A stretch of 64,000 nt of DNA from Riptortus pedestris (taxonomy: Eukaryota > Arthropoda > Insecta > Hemiptera > Alydidae). The stretch lies in NCBI GenBank assembly GCA_019009955.1, contig CM032228.1, forward strand, positions 101,412,001 to 101,476,000, given 5' to 3'. The notes below the pieces were generated by a model that saw only the letters and a program-made list of their open reading frames with translations, was not told where the DNA came from and ran no database searches. Shown one piece after another: positions 34,331 through 44,634 of this stretch; positions within the stretch are counted from its first letter, which is position 1, and the number at the start of each line of letters is the position of its first letter. Made by a program: the position numbers and the translations under genes.

Positions 34331-36346
34331 ATGGAAAAGGAAGGAAAGCTTTTTTCTCCAAATGTGGCTGACTTGGATCCAGCCACCGAATTGAAGCACA
34401 GTCAGGAGAGGCTGGAGAAACTGAACATTGAAGCACCTGAGGTAAGGAAGTTTGAAGCGGTTCTACTGCACTTAATAAATAGGATATCCCGCATTAATAT
34501 GAAGGATGATGAAAGTAGCAAACAGAAATCAGGCTTTTTGGAGGAATGTTTGGAATTATATGGCAGAGTTAAGGAAACTCTAGATAGTGAGTCTGAAGAT
34601 GATGATGCATCAGCACAGGGTAAGAAAACTGATCTTAGAAACACCGGAGACTCCAGAACGGTAGTTATAAAGAAACCTCAAATTCCAGTAAAAGATTGGG
34701 GCGTTCAATTTTCTGGTGACGGCGAAGGACTTAGCATTAACGCTTTTCTAGAAACATTAGATGAACTACGACATGCTAGGAATTTAACAGAAGAGGACTT
34801 GTATAGCTCGGCTTACGATTTGTTCCAAGGACCTGCTCTTATCTTGGTGAGGTCATTGAAGAAGATGTTCGGAACTTGGTCGGAGTTGGTGGACGAACTG
34901 AAGTTAGAGTTTGAACCAAGGGATTATGAGGATCGACTATGGGAAAAAATTAGGAGGCGCACTCAAGGTCCTAATGAGTCTATTGGAGTATATTGCGCAG
35001 TTATGAACAACTATTTTCACAGGTTGCCCAGGGTACCATCAGAAGCGGAAATGATAAAGATTCTGAGAAAGAATATTCTGCCTTTCTATGTCGATCGGTT
35101 AGCTCTGTATGACATCCAGACTGTTGGAGACCTAATTAGACTTGGCCGTCAACTTGAAGATGCGAAATGGAGAGTTGAGAATCACCGACAGTCTCCAACT
35201 GGAAGAAACATGTTAGAACCGGATCTATCATATCGGCCATCCACCAGTAGATCAACAAACATAAGATTTCATGCCAACGAAGCTGATGTGAAAGAAGTTC
35301 AGACACCAGTTAGATGTTTCATATGCTCTCGAGTGGGACATTATGCAAGAGACTGTCCTGCTAAGAAATGTAGAAACTGTGACCAGTCAGGACACAGCTT
35401 CAAGAACTGCACACAAGGAAAGAAAGACTTTTGTGAAAAATGTGAAAAATCACGTGGAAAGAGTAAGGGGACCGGATCAGATAGGACGATCAAAGTAAGG
35501 CGAAGTTCGTACCAAGCACCCAAGTCCTATCGTGAATCTTCAAAATGGCAGCAGTGGTTAGAGACTGTTAGATCAGTATTTGCCGGTGAAGATAAACCTC
35601 TTGTAAATATAAAAGATGCAGATAAAAGGCCTTATCACAAGGTTGCAGATGTATTGTCGAGACGTCACAAAACAGAAGAAGTGAATGTTGTCGACATGAA
35701 GAACGACGAAGATAATCCGGATATTTGGTACTCGAAGATGGTCGCAAGAGTCAGAAAGGAACCACAGAATTATCCTCAATGGAGAGTAGAAAATGGACAA
35801 TTACAAAAGAGAGTAATAGACAACTATGATATCCTCGGTGAAGATAGACCATGGAAGATAATAGTTCCCAAGCCAAAGAGGAAGCGGATACTAATAGAGT
35901 ACCATGATAGCCCAATTTCAGGTCATCTTGGTTCCTTCAAAACCCTACAGAGAATTAAGTGTAAATATTACTGGCCTGGGATGAGAACAGATGTAAATCG
36001 TTACATAGCACGGTGTGAAACTTGCCTAGAGCAGAAACCAGTTCAGAGGAAACCTACCGGATTTATGGGAAGACAGAAAACGGTGGATATCCCTTGGCAG
36101 ATGGTAACTGCAGATCTGATGGGACCACTACCATGTACAGTTAAGAGAAACAGATATTTGCTAGTGGTATCAGATTATTTCTCTAAGTACTCGGTGATTC
36201 TACCCCTGAAGAAGGCTAACTCAAAAACAGTGGCAAATCTTGTCGAAGAACATGTCTTCATGATGTTTGGAGTGCCACAGGTCGTCATTTGTGACAATGG
36301 AGTGCAGTTCCGAGGGAAGGAGTTCACTCAGAAAATGAAAGACTGA
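34331..36346 (+). CDS. Joined gag-integrase frame of the LTR element (PR-RT-RH deleted)
   Basis: A 671-residue frame. Residues 1-115 are an acidic linker. Residues 120-285 are capsid-like (WGVQFSGDGEGLSINAFLE and on). Two CX2CX4HX4C knuckles lie at 329-342 and 347-360. A basic stretch (about 365-410) leads into KVADVLSRRH (437-446), which normally marks the end of the RNase H region. Protease, RT and RNase H have therefore been lost in frame. Integrase follows: the HHCC zinc domain (H525, H532, C562, C565, with YYWPGM between), then catalytic Asp 595 (VTADLMGPLP) and Asp 655 (VICDNGVQF). It ends at an in-frame TGA (36344-36346), before the catalytic Glu. The product would act in particle assembly and integration only in part. 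Confidence 0.9.
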   Translation: MEKEGKLFSPNVADLDPATELKHSQERLEKLNIEAPEVRKFEAVLLHLINRISRINMKDDESSKQKSGFLEECLELYGRVKETLDSESEDDDASAQGKKTDLRNTGDSRTVVIKKPQIPVKDWGVQFSGDGEGLSINAFLETLDELRHARNLTEEDLYSSAYDLFQGPALILVRSLKKMFGTWSELVDELKLEFEPRDYEDRLWEKIRRRTQGPNESIGVYCAVMNNYFHRLPRVPSEAEMIKILRKNILPFYVDRLALYDIQTVGDLIRLGRQLEDAKWRVENHRQSPTGRNMLEPDLSYRPSTSRSTNIRFHANEADVKEVQTPVRCFICSRVGHYARDCPAKKCRNCDQSGHSFKNCTQGKKDFCEKCEKSRGKSKGTGSDRTIKVRRSSYQAPKSYRESSKWQQWLETVRSVFAGEDKPLVNIKDADKRPYHKVADVLSRRHKTEEVNVVDMKNDEDNPDIWYSKMVARVRKEPQNYPQWRVENGQLQKRVIDNYDILGEDRPWKIIVPKPKRKRILIEYHDSPISGHLGSFKTLQRIKCKYYWPGMRTDVNRYIARCETCLEQKPVQRKPTGFMGRQKTVDIPWQMVTADLMGPLPCTVKRNRYLLVVSDYFSKYSVILPLKKANSKTVANLVEEHVFMMFGVPQVVICDNGVQFRGKEFTQKMKD

Positions 36347-36958
36347 AAGGTGAAGATATGGTTTACAGCACTCTATCATCCTCAGTCCAACCCAACGGAA
36401 CGAGTCAATAGAGTTATCAAAACAATGATCGCCTCCTACGTGAAAGGGAATCATCGTTCTTGGGATGAGAACATTCCTCAGCTGTCGTTCGCTTTAAAGA
36501 CTGCTGTTCACGAGGCAACCGGATTCACGCCGGCGTATCTAAACCATGGCAGGGAATTGGCAAGATCTGGAGAAGACTATGGCGGAGAACAATCTGGCAA
36601 TGTGGCTGAAGAATTAGTTGTTAACCGGGGAAAGCACCTGGAGAAAATGAAGAAGATGTCGGCCTTATACGAAGAGGTCAAAAAGAACTTGAATGCAGCC
36701 TACGAGAAGAGCCGGCATTCATACAATTTGAGAAGAAGACAGCAGACGTATCAGGCGGGAGAGTTAGTTTGGTGCAGAACCCATCCCCAATCTGATTCAG
36801 GAGAGTACTTCTCGCATAAATTGGCGCCAAAATTTCGGAAGTTCAAAATCCGCAAGATGGTGACGCCTCTCATAGCTGAGTTGGAGGACCATGAAAAGGG
36901 AAAATCGGCGGGGAGGTGGCACATACAAGACCTCAAGAAGGATAGCCTAGAAAAGTAA
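36347..36958 (+). pseudogene. Integrase C-terminal part, after an in-frame stop
   Basis: Same frame as the preceding ORF. KIWFTALYHPQSNPTERVNR contains the third catalytic residue (Glu, 36398-36400). Then come a helical region and a C-terminal module with YNLRRRQQTYQAGELVW and KLAPKFRKF, resembling the GPY/F-type tail of gypsy integrases, and HIQDLK near the stop at 36956-36958. The only lesion separating it from the upstream part is the TGA at 36344. There is no ATG at the start, so separate translation is unlikely. Confidence 0.8.
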
Positions 36959-37003
36959 ATACTCGACGCATTACATTTTTTTTTTTTTTTTTTTTTTGTA
37001 AGT

Positions 37004-37013
37004 AAGGGAGGGG
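37004..37013 (+). other. Polypurine tract of the LTR element
   Basis: AAGGGAGGGG lies directly before the TG of the 3' LTR, the expected plus-strand primer position. A long T-run (36977-36997) precedes it, between the end of the coding frame and this tract. Confidence 0.85.
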
Positions 37014-37601
37014 TGTTACGTCCCATTTTTACCGTCGCCGAAGACGGGCAATTGAGGAAGAAGGCAGGCGGGAGATTGATGCGCGGGGCAGGCTGCGCGA
37101 GAGCCGAAGACAAGAAGCGATCGCCGGGAGACAAGCGAGAGGCAGACGGCAGCGTCCACCTCGAGCTCGAGAGAATTTTGCTCCCGCTAATCGCTTAGGC
37201 GGATCAAAGTGTTCAGAAGAGTTCAGAGCTTGAAGAATTGCAGTTATCTCGTCGGATGAGAGGTACCAAAGTTATGCTTATTGTGTATACACAATTAAAA
37301 CAGAAAAGGCCTATTTATTGTATTTATATTGATAAGTTCCCATGGGAAGTATTGTTTGATTCTTTATTTAGTTATTATTTTTAAAGTTAAAGTTAGAGAT
37401 TATAATTATAGTTGATCTATTGTAAATAAACTAATTTGTTTTGAGAATACTGGTTTCGTTGTTACCTTTGAAAACAAACAACGTGGCGCCCTTAATATAT
37501 TTATTTCCGCCTATTGATATGAGGCTAGTTAAATTTAACTAATAAACCCACACCCTTCTCCACTGAGTTTGGCAGTTTGGTTGCCCAGTCTGTGGGTGGC
37601 A
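37014..37601 (+). repeat. 3' LTR of the Ty3/gypsy-type element
   Basis: 588 bp, TGTTACG...GGTGGCA. No difference from the 5' LTR was seen on a line-by-line reading, which indicates a young insertion. It is followed by the rest of the TA tract (37602-37632). Confidence 0.95.
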
Positions 37602-37632
37602 ATATATATAGATATATATATATATATATATA

Positions 37633-38849
37633 CTAGCTCAGATACCCGGCTTCGCCCGGGAATTGATTTGAGGCTAAATGCTGATGGTATTTTTATGGCA
37701 AGGCTTTACTTTGCACAATATTTTGACATTTACCCGTCCCAGTGTTTAGGGTTAATACCCGTTGTTGGCATTTGTTAATAATAAAATTAATTTTTTATGT
37801 AAGTCTTCACTGTCCTCCAAATTGTCATATTTCCCGTCTCCTGTGCATTATGCATAGATTTCAGCTATTAAGGACAAAATATTAACATTGATTTGTATTA
37901 ATTTTTCCAGCTGAGGTACCTGATAGTTCAAATAGGAATGAATTGTTGAGCATATCAATATTTCTACGCAAATTACTTGCTCCACACATTGTTCCTGGAG
38001 AAATGTTTAAAAAAAAAAGTTAATCTAAATAACAAAGTAAACAACTTTTGTTATGTGCATGTTTGTCGAAAAACAAATAGACAATGAAATATCGCGAATT
38101 TTTATTTCAGGCCTCCCTTATAACCCCCACTCCCGTTCTAACCTAAACATTTTAATATAGCTTATAATCATGGAAGAATTAATGCTAATTGACATACCGA
38201 GTTTTGTTAAGTTCGGTTCAATCGTTAGCGCCCAATAAAATAGTTGACTCCCGCTTTAGTTTATAGTGTTTATATCGTTTATACATTGTTAAAAGACAAA
38301 AATGAATATCACAAAAGTTACTCTAAATAACAAAATAAAGAACTTTTGTTATGTTCATATTTGCCGAAAAACGAATAGAAAACGAAATACCGCTATTTTA
38401 AATTCAGGGCTCCCTTACAACCCCCACTCCTGCCCGTCCCTAGAAATGTTGGTATGGCTTATTATAATGAAAGCGTTAGTGCTAATACACATACCGAGTT
38501 TTATTTATTTCGGTTGGGTCTTTTGTCCCAAAGAAAATTTTTCACTTCCGCTATGGGTTTTAGCGTATATCTCGTTTATAATTCAGCATACGAAAAAAGT
38601 GTATATAACAAAAGTTACTCTAAATAACAAAATAAACAACTTTTCTTATGTTCATATTTGCCGAAAAACCAATAGGGAACGAAATATCGCTATTTTCAAT
38701 TTCAGACTTCCCTTATAACCCCCACTGCAGTTCGTTTCAGAGAATATTAATATAGCCTAAAGTCTAAGTTGGGTTAGTAGTAATATACATACCAAGTTTC
38801 ATAAAATTCGGTTCAGCCGTTTATGCGTGAAAAGGTAACAAACAAACAT
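37633..38849 (-). mobile_element. Helitron-like element (family HA), copy 4, 5' truncated
   Basis: CTAG (37633-37636) follows an A in the TA tract, then CTCAGATA and CCCGGCTTCGCCCGGG (37643-37658), the intact hairpin. Minus-strand reading gives the same short frame as copy 2 (about 38003 down to 37888). Three tandem units have their blocks at about 38110, 38408 and 38707. It ends at GTGAAAAGGTAACAAACAAA, so the 5' terminus with CAGAGGTTACAATTTTA is missing. It lies head to tail with copy 3, with only a TA tract and the LTR element between. Confidence 0.65.
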
Positions 38850-39030
38850 ATCGCATACATTCGAGTTTTAGATTTCGTACTAGGTAGTATCTTACAGATT
38901 AGGTAAATTAATTCTTTTTCTTTTCTTCTTCATTTTAATGTTAATAATTATTTTATCATATTGAATAATAGATAAAAGCTTTTCCTTGCTTCCAATATAG
39001 CTGATATCAGATGACTTCAACTGTACATAA

Positions 39031-39330
39031 AAGATAAGTGCACGGGGCTCTTATTATGAAAAATACTATTTATCCTCTTGGGCAACTGTTAGAGGAGGCA
39101 CAGGAACAAAGATATTCGGATGTACAGGCAATTATTCAAAAGTAAAACAGTATAATGATGAATATTCAGGATTTATTTTGCAGACTGTTGCTATCATCAA
39201 GAAGGCCACAACCAAAGAAAACAAAAACCAATCACGAAATGTTATGAAAGATCTGAAAAGTTTATTTGTTTCCACAAACGGAGATTCAGAAGAAGAGACC
39301 AGTGAAAAAGAAATGACTCAGGTCTCATAA
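39031..39330 (+). other. 99-codon stop-to-stop frame, possible exon or element fragment
   Basis: From the TAA at 39028-39030 to the TAA at 39328-39330 one frame is open, with protein-like composition: ATVRGGTGTKIFGCTGNYSK early, then FILQTVAIIKKATTKENKNQ, and an acidic end NGDSEEETSEKEMTQVS. There is no ATG at the front, so it would be an exon or a truncated piece. A pyrimidine-rich stretch with AG lies at 38981-38998. I do not recognise the family. It could be a host terminal exon or a transposase fragment. Confidence 0.3.
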
Positions 39331-40099
39331 GATGACTCAAATATTTAGTACGAAAACAGCCTTTGCCTTGACCTGCTCTTTGTCCATGGGGTCAGGACGA
39401 TCACCAGGCTTCTTAATTGAAGTGCACCTGTCTAGCCAGTTTTTAAGGTAGTAAATATTTAGTAAATGTTTCTCTTTAATTTGATACACGATAATACTTT
39501 TTTTATAAATATATAATATGAAAATAAATCAATTTAAATATGCTGTTTAATAACTTTCGAAATGCTCAGTGATGACCTATGAAATTCTTATTTTCCATAA
39601 GTAATTCTGAAGAGCACTGAATGATTTTTTAAATTTCGTTGAAACATTTTGATCGATAAAGAATTCTTTTACAGAATAATTAATGGAAAAGTTACAAACA
39701 TTTTGAATTATGTCATTAATATTAATGGTGTACAGGTTTCACTCGTGACGTGATTTTCGAAAAACTTCCTGAAATGTCCATCGATTGTACCCAAGAGATT
39801 ATGGAAATGAGGTCCGTTCAAAGCTAGTTTTGATGCGTCTGCCTCAACCAACTAGTATTGATCGTCATAAGATCCAGCGTAATCAATTTGGATGAGGAAT
39901 CAGACTTCACGCGGAAAAATCCAACCCCCCCCCCAAAAAAAAAATCATAATTTTTTACTTTTATTTTCGAATTTTTGACAGTTTGACAGACCTTTAACGA
40001 TCACGATAACCACTTCGATAATGGAGAATCCTAAGAAATAACTGTAGTAGAAGAGTAGATGGGCTCCAAACTTTTCTCTTTGACCAGTCAGTTAATTCC
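39331..40099. other. No gene recognised; small HB 5' fragment at 39733-39823
   Basis: 39733-39823 matches the HB 5' part (CTCGTGACGTGATTTTCGAA, TGTCCATCGATTGTACCCAA, ATGAGGTCCGTTCAAAGCT) without palindrome or core. A C-run/A-run junction lies at 39925-39943. The rest is unrecognised. Confidence 0.5.
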
Positions 40100-40386
40100 C
40101 CCTTCAAGAGCAGGCCTGAATTCAATGAAATCCATATTTAGTGTTTAGCCTTGGAATGAAGTGATTAATAATATAAAGCTTATTGTTAATATGATATGAG
40201 TAGGAGTGGGCTGATGGCCGTAAAGAAAAAAATATGGATATATCTCAGTTAATATTCAAATAGAGAAAACATGCACAGAAAAATATTTATAGAACATTAT
40301 ATTTGCAATAAGATTGACTCTCTACAATATTTCGATCCGATAAATAATAACGGAGATATTTTAAATTTTCGAAAATTCCTCCTACT
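40100..40386 (-). mobile_element. HB element fragment (long-form middle)
   Basis: AGTGTTTAGCCTTGGAATGA, GATATGAGTAGGAGTGGG, ATATCTCAGTTAATATTCAA and TTGCAATAAGATTGAC occur in the reverse-orientation order of the long form. It ends near AAATTTTCGAAAATTCCTCC. Both termini are absent. Confidence 0.6.
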
Positions 40387-41206
40387 CTCCTATTCAGCCT
40401 GCCTCCTTCAACTGAAAACAGATCTATTCCCGAATTAAAAACACTAGTTACGGTGAACCTTTTTGAACAGCTTGCTGTGGAGGCTGCACTGTATGAATCT
40501 GAAGGATATGAGAACACTTGACTATACTTTTCTACTCGCTCATGAACTAGCGCGGTCTGTTCTACCACTCAAAAGAACATTTCCAGGCTAGCTGTTGTCT
40601 TAGTAGTTCTTTCTGTCAGCCCAAGTTATTTAAGACTAAAAGCAGCTGATCTCAAAGTCGCTCATCAAGTGATGACCTAAATTGGCCATGACCGACGAGA
40701 ACCAGCAATGCCCCTACCTACTGACTTATTGAATCTGGTTCCTACCTGTAAAGCCTCCCGTAAGCGATTTGTTCCCCCATGACACTGATAAGACGATAAG
40801 AATCTTTTTAATGAGAACATATGTGTGCGACACTACCAAAACCAGACGAAAATAGTCAGGAAAGAGCTGGAATGGTTTGGGACTAATTCTGAAGAGTAAA
40901 AGGAATTTGCATACCAACTCATCAGGCAGAATTTTGTTTAGGATCAATATCAAGTCGTTGAGAAAATATTCTCTTCTTCAGAATTAAAATTATCTAACGA
41001 AAAGAGACGCCTCATATTCTCCTCCAATATAGGATTTTTGTCTTCTTGAAATGTTCGCAGCCGCCAAAATGTTGAATATCAGTGTAGAATGGATAGTAAT
41101 TAACTCTTAGAATAAATAAACATGAGGTGCATAGTCCAGGTTTGTAACTCATAAGACAACGCATGTTATAAAATTAGAACAATAACATTGACGCATATAA
41201 AAAAAG
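40387..41206. other. No gene recognised
   Basis: Frames of 93 and 75 codons on the minus strand (40287-40568, 40726-40953) overlap element sequence or show no motif. 41140-41181 repeats a block of 30861-30900. Confidence 0.4.
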
Positions 41207-41822
41207 AAAAGTCCGCCACGCAGGGGCTGCGAAAACTAAGCAGATTTCCCATGTGAAGTTATACAATAGAGAAATCTCCATACGAGAGCCGAACAGTTAC
41301 GGCAAAGGGCCGAACTAGCTTTTGGCTGGAAACTCAGTCGTCCGTTACGGCCCAAATTTAATAAAAATGCAAATATCTCGGTTAATATTCAAGATAGAGA
41401 AGAAATGTATATAACAATATTTATAGTACATTTAATTTACAATAAGATTGGTTCTATACAATGTTTTGATCAGACGTATGGTAACGGATATATTTCGAAT
41501 TTTCGAAACTCCTCCCCTCTTAACCCCCCTCCCACTGGTCCGATTACAGCCGTTAACGATCTTGATCTTTCTTTTTACATAAAACGACTAAATATCGAGT
41601 TTGGTAATGATCAAACAAAAATTGCGACCGCTAGAGCGGCAACAGACAAATATATAGATAGATAGATCTATCTATCTATATATATATATATATACAGATT
41701 TGAACGAACCTCATTTTCGTCATCTACTAGGTAGGATCGATGGACATTTGAAGAAAAATTTCGAAAATTCCATCATGAGTACAACCTCAATAGCTGATTT
41801 TCCTTGAGGGACATCTGCTAAT
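41207..41822 (-). mobile_element. HB element, short form, complete
   Basis: Reverse orientation. GTCCGCCACGCAGGGGCTGC, AAGCAGATTTCCCATGTGAA, GCCGAACTAGCTTTTGGC, ATGCAAATATCTCGGTTAAT, the C-rich block, TAGAGCGGCAAC and a GATA/TA core (41650-41694). The 5' part ends TTTTCCTTGAGGGACATCTG (palindrome mutated). Confidence 0.85.
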
Positions 41823-42394
41823 AAAACAGTTGACAGTAGTATATAGAATTTGATGGCATTACAATTGGAAAACCATAATCAAGCTACCAAGGAATCATGG
41901 TTCTTTTAAATAAATGGTAGTCTGTAAATAGAACGGTAGCACACAAGCTGGTGGAAGAATAGCAAGAATATCTTCTTGAACAATTTCATCACAAATGTAT
42001 TTGAAAATAAGATTATTAAGAGTTAGTGGTAGAGATCATATTATGAGATGAAATTAAGTAAGATTATAGAAGGAGATTGGGAGCTAGAATCATGTTTTTA
42101 CGACATTGTCATCTCATGGATTTAGGTGTACGGAGATGTATGGAGCTTTTGGAAGAGCCCAATCGCAGTACCTGGAAGAAGTGATATAGAGAACGAATAG
42201 TATTTTGTCATTTAGGGCATGAAAAAAAAAAAATCTAGAATGCGGTTCCATACGGCTGACAGTAACCTTGTACTTCTCCAAGGGGAAATCGCTAAAAATA
42301 ATGAATTCTGCTTAAGTCATGTATTAACATTTTAGAACGTAAACGAGATATAAAACTTTGCAGTTATAATTATCAGATTTAGAATCTATATATT
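41823..42394. other. No gene recognised
   Basis: A+T-rich. Short frames only. An A-run lies at 42220-42230. Confidence 0.4.
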
Positions 42395-42832
42395 TGTTTA
42401 GTTTAAAGCTGAAGTCCAACGGACAGGTGTGTTGCTGGGCCGGTCTAGAGAAGCGCCAACAGCCTACCTGGGAATTTGAATTTTTTTTCCGTTGCAGGCT
42501 AGCCGAGGCGAGGATGCCTGATCGAGAAGCCGGCTTTAAAGACCTGCTCTCCTGGCTGTGGGGAGTGGGGGCAAGGTGCGCGCGCAGCCCGCCCGTTCCA
42601 AGCACAGTACTCGTCATCCCATCGAGTTGTTTACAGTGCCGCCTTCTCTAGCCGCTTGACGTTTCTCTCCAGATCGCGCGCTATTGTGCTTTGGTGCCTG
42701 CGGAGGAGAGTTTCCTGTCAAGCCAGTGAGCCCAAGAGCGAAGACACACGAGGTAGGTTTTGCCACTTGTTCAGCCAATACCTGAGGGACACTCCCCTCC
42801 ACCCACACCGCCGTCTTTTAAAGAATTAAATA
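42395..42832 (+). promoter_or_regulatory. CpG-rich island with splice-donor-like end; candidate host promoter and first exon
   Basis: About 440 bp of G+C-rich sequence with many CpGs (for example CGAGGCGAGG, GCGCGCGCAGCCCGCCCG, TCGCGCGC) in otherwise A+T-rich DNA. Near its end CACACGAGGTAGGTTTTG offers a good 5' splice donor (G|GTAGGT, about 42751). Short frames on both strands (42324-42651) are open but lack motifs. The simplest reading is a core promoter and 5' UTR exon on the plus strand. An unrelated G+C-rich element piece is the alternative, and I see no repeat copy of it in this window. Confidence 0.35.
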
Positions 42833-44603
42833 CCAAAGGTAAAGCCTCGTCGCCCTTTGACCTCCCATTGCCGGTCCCGCCTCTCTGCCTTATATACAAT
42901 TCTCCTCAAAGTCTGTCAGAGTGATTGAATTTTATTAATGTCACTATGGTAATAGACATTTTTGACAGAACTAGTTACCGGCCTATATCATAAGATGCTA
43001 CTCTATTATGACAATCTGCTTCTGCGGAAAAGTAATTTAATATTTAAAAACGTATAAATGTTATCGAAATATTTCATTTACTTACTACTCTGATCCCTTT
43101 TTATCCTGATAATTTAATGAACCTTATCTAACATAGAAATTCTAAAACCTGACTGCCTATATCTCTATCATCCTTACGTTTGCCTACAATAGTAAAAATG
43201 TGTTTTCCAAGGATTCATGGAATCCTTTTTAGTGTTAACCGACTTTGAAGGACTTCCGTTTATTATACACTCTGCGTACTGAATTCCTCCCATAAGTATG
43301 TGTTTTACGTTTTAAACAGGTATTACTACAAAAAATCAAAACATTGGCTTTTAGTTTAATTACTATCAACTAAACTTCGAATTGCACCTTTCAATTTGCG
43401 GTTAAAATAAATAATCAGAGTACACTTTTATCAGAGCTTTTTATAACTCATCTATAAAAGAACATTTTTATTGAAAACTGCATTTTTGAGGCATTTTTAC
43501 AGACTCACAGTTATATGTATCTCGTAACATCTTTGCTTTTTCCATCTTTAAAGTAATTAGTTAATATCCTTTCTCTAAGTATGAAATTAAAATTTACAAA
43601 TCTTATGTAATTCAATATGATCTATCATTACTTACCTTATCCATTTTGTACTTTACTATAAAGTAGGTTTTCAAAAGTCTTGTATGCCTTATGCATATGA
43701 ACTTTGTCAACTAAATAAATCACTAGGAAGTATGGTAACCAAATAATAATTTGATTAAAAGGATATTTAGGAGGGTATATACATTATATTATTTTATACA
43801 GAATCGATTGCTTTCAATAACCAAACTTGTAAGCGGAGAATTGTTTTTCCTGTGTTTATCTAATAGTGTCTCATTACTATATAGTTTAATATATTTTGCA
43901 CAAAGTGCATTATCCAAAACTATTTGTATAATACTGGTCCTTAGTTTGATTTCTTGTGGATTTCCTGACTAAATAGAGCCGGTGACTGTATATGCCTGTA
44001 GGCGTTTACATTCCTGCTTAATTTCCTGCAGCGCCACCGTCGGATTGCTCTGGAGTTAAGAATTATTGTTTGCTTTTGATTAACTTGTGCGTTCCTCCAA
44101 TCAAATATGCACTTTTAATGCTATATCTGCTACTTATTGAAGTTTATTTCCTGGATGGTAAACGTAATGGTGGAAAAGTATCAGATTAGTTTTCTCACTT
44201 CAAAAGAAGATGAGCTATCTTTTCTTCTATTTCCCTTATAAACCTTAATCAATTGTTCTCTCGTCTTAAAACTTGTAGAAATTCTGTTGTTATGCTATTC
44301 TAATGAATTTAAACGCAAAATTCGTTGATTAAATACTAAGTACGTATTTAACCCTGAAAAACTGTTTAACGAGTTTAACAAACGAATATTAGGAGACTAG
44401 TAATTAATTCTTTGATGATATAAAATAAAAGGTACACAAAATGACATTTTTTCAGCTATGAATGAAGATTCCCACGGACTGGAATATGACGGTAAGAAAC
44501 ATATGTAAACAGGAATTAAAATGCCAGTTGCCCTTGGGATGTTTAATGACTTAAATACATAATGTAAAAATCTGATGCGTAGAAGTAGTTGTTGTTTTGG
44601 AAA

Positions 44604-44608
<5 letters not shown>
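42833..44608. other. A+T-rich stretch, possibly intronic
   Basis: No gene, repeat or RNA was recognised. If the preceding island is a first exon, this would be intron. The 73-codon frame 43751-43972 is hydrophobic but unrecognised. Confidence 0.4.

Positions 44609-44634
<26 letters not shown>

Larger units (their letters stand above)
33416..37601 (+). mobile_element. Ty3/gypsy-type LTR retrotransposon, non-autonomous (internal deletion)
   Basis: A 4186-bp element bounded by two 588-bp LTRs (TG...CA). It has a primer-binding-site-like TGGCGCC stretch after the first LTR, a polypurine tract before the second and a joined gag-integrase frame between them. Protease, reverse transcriptase and RNase H are absent. 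It is inserted in a TA tract, so the 4-6 bp ATAT duplication expected at its ends (33410-33415 and 37602-37607) is present but not informative. Gag with two CCHC knuckles, an HHCC + DDE integrase and a C-terminal module after it place it in Ty3/gypsy. It is a genomic retroelement with no sign of an envelope gene. Confidence 0.95.

Noticed and set aside
36751..37134. 127-codon minus-strand frame
   Set aside because: Antisense to the integrase tail and 3' LTR, and includes a lysine run from the T-tract.
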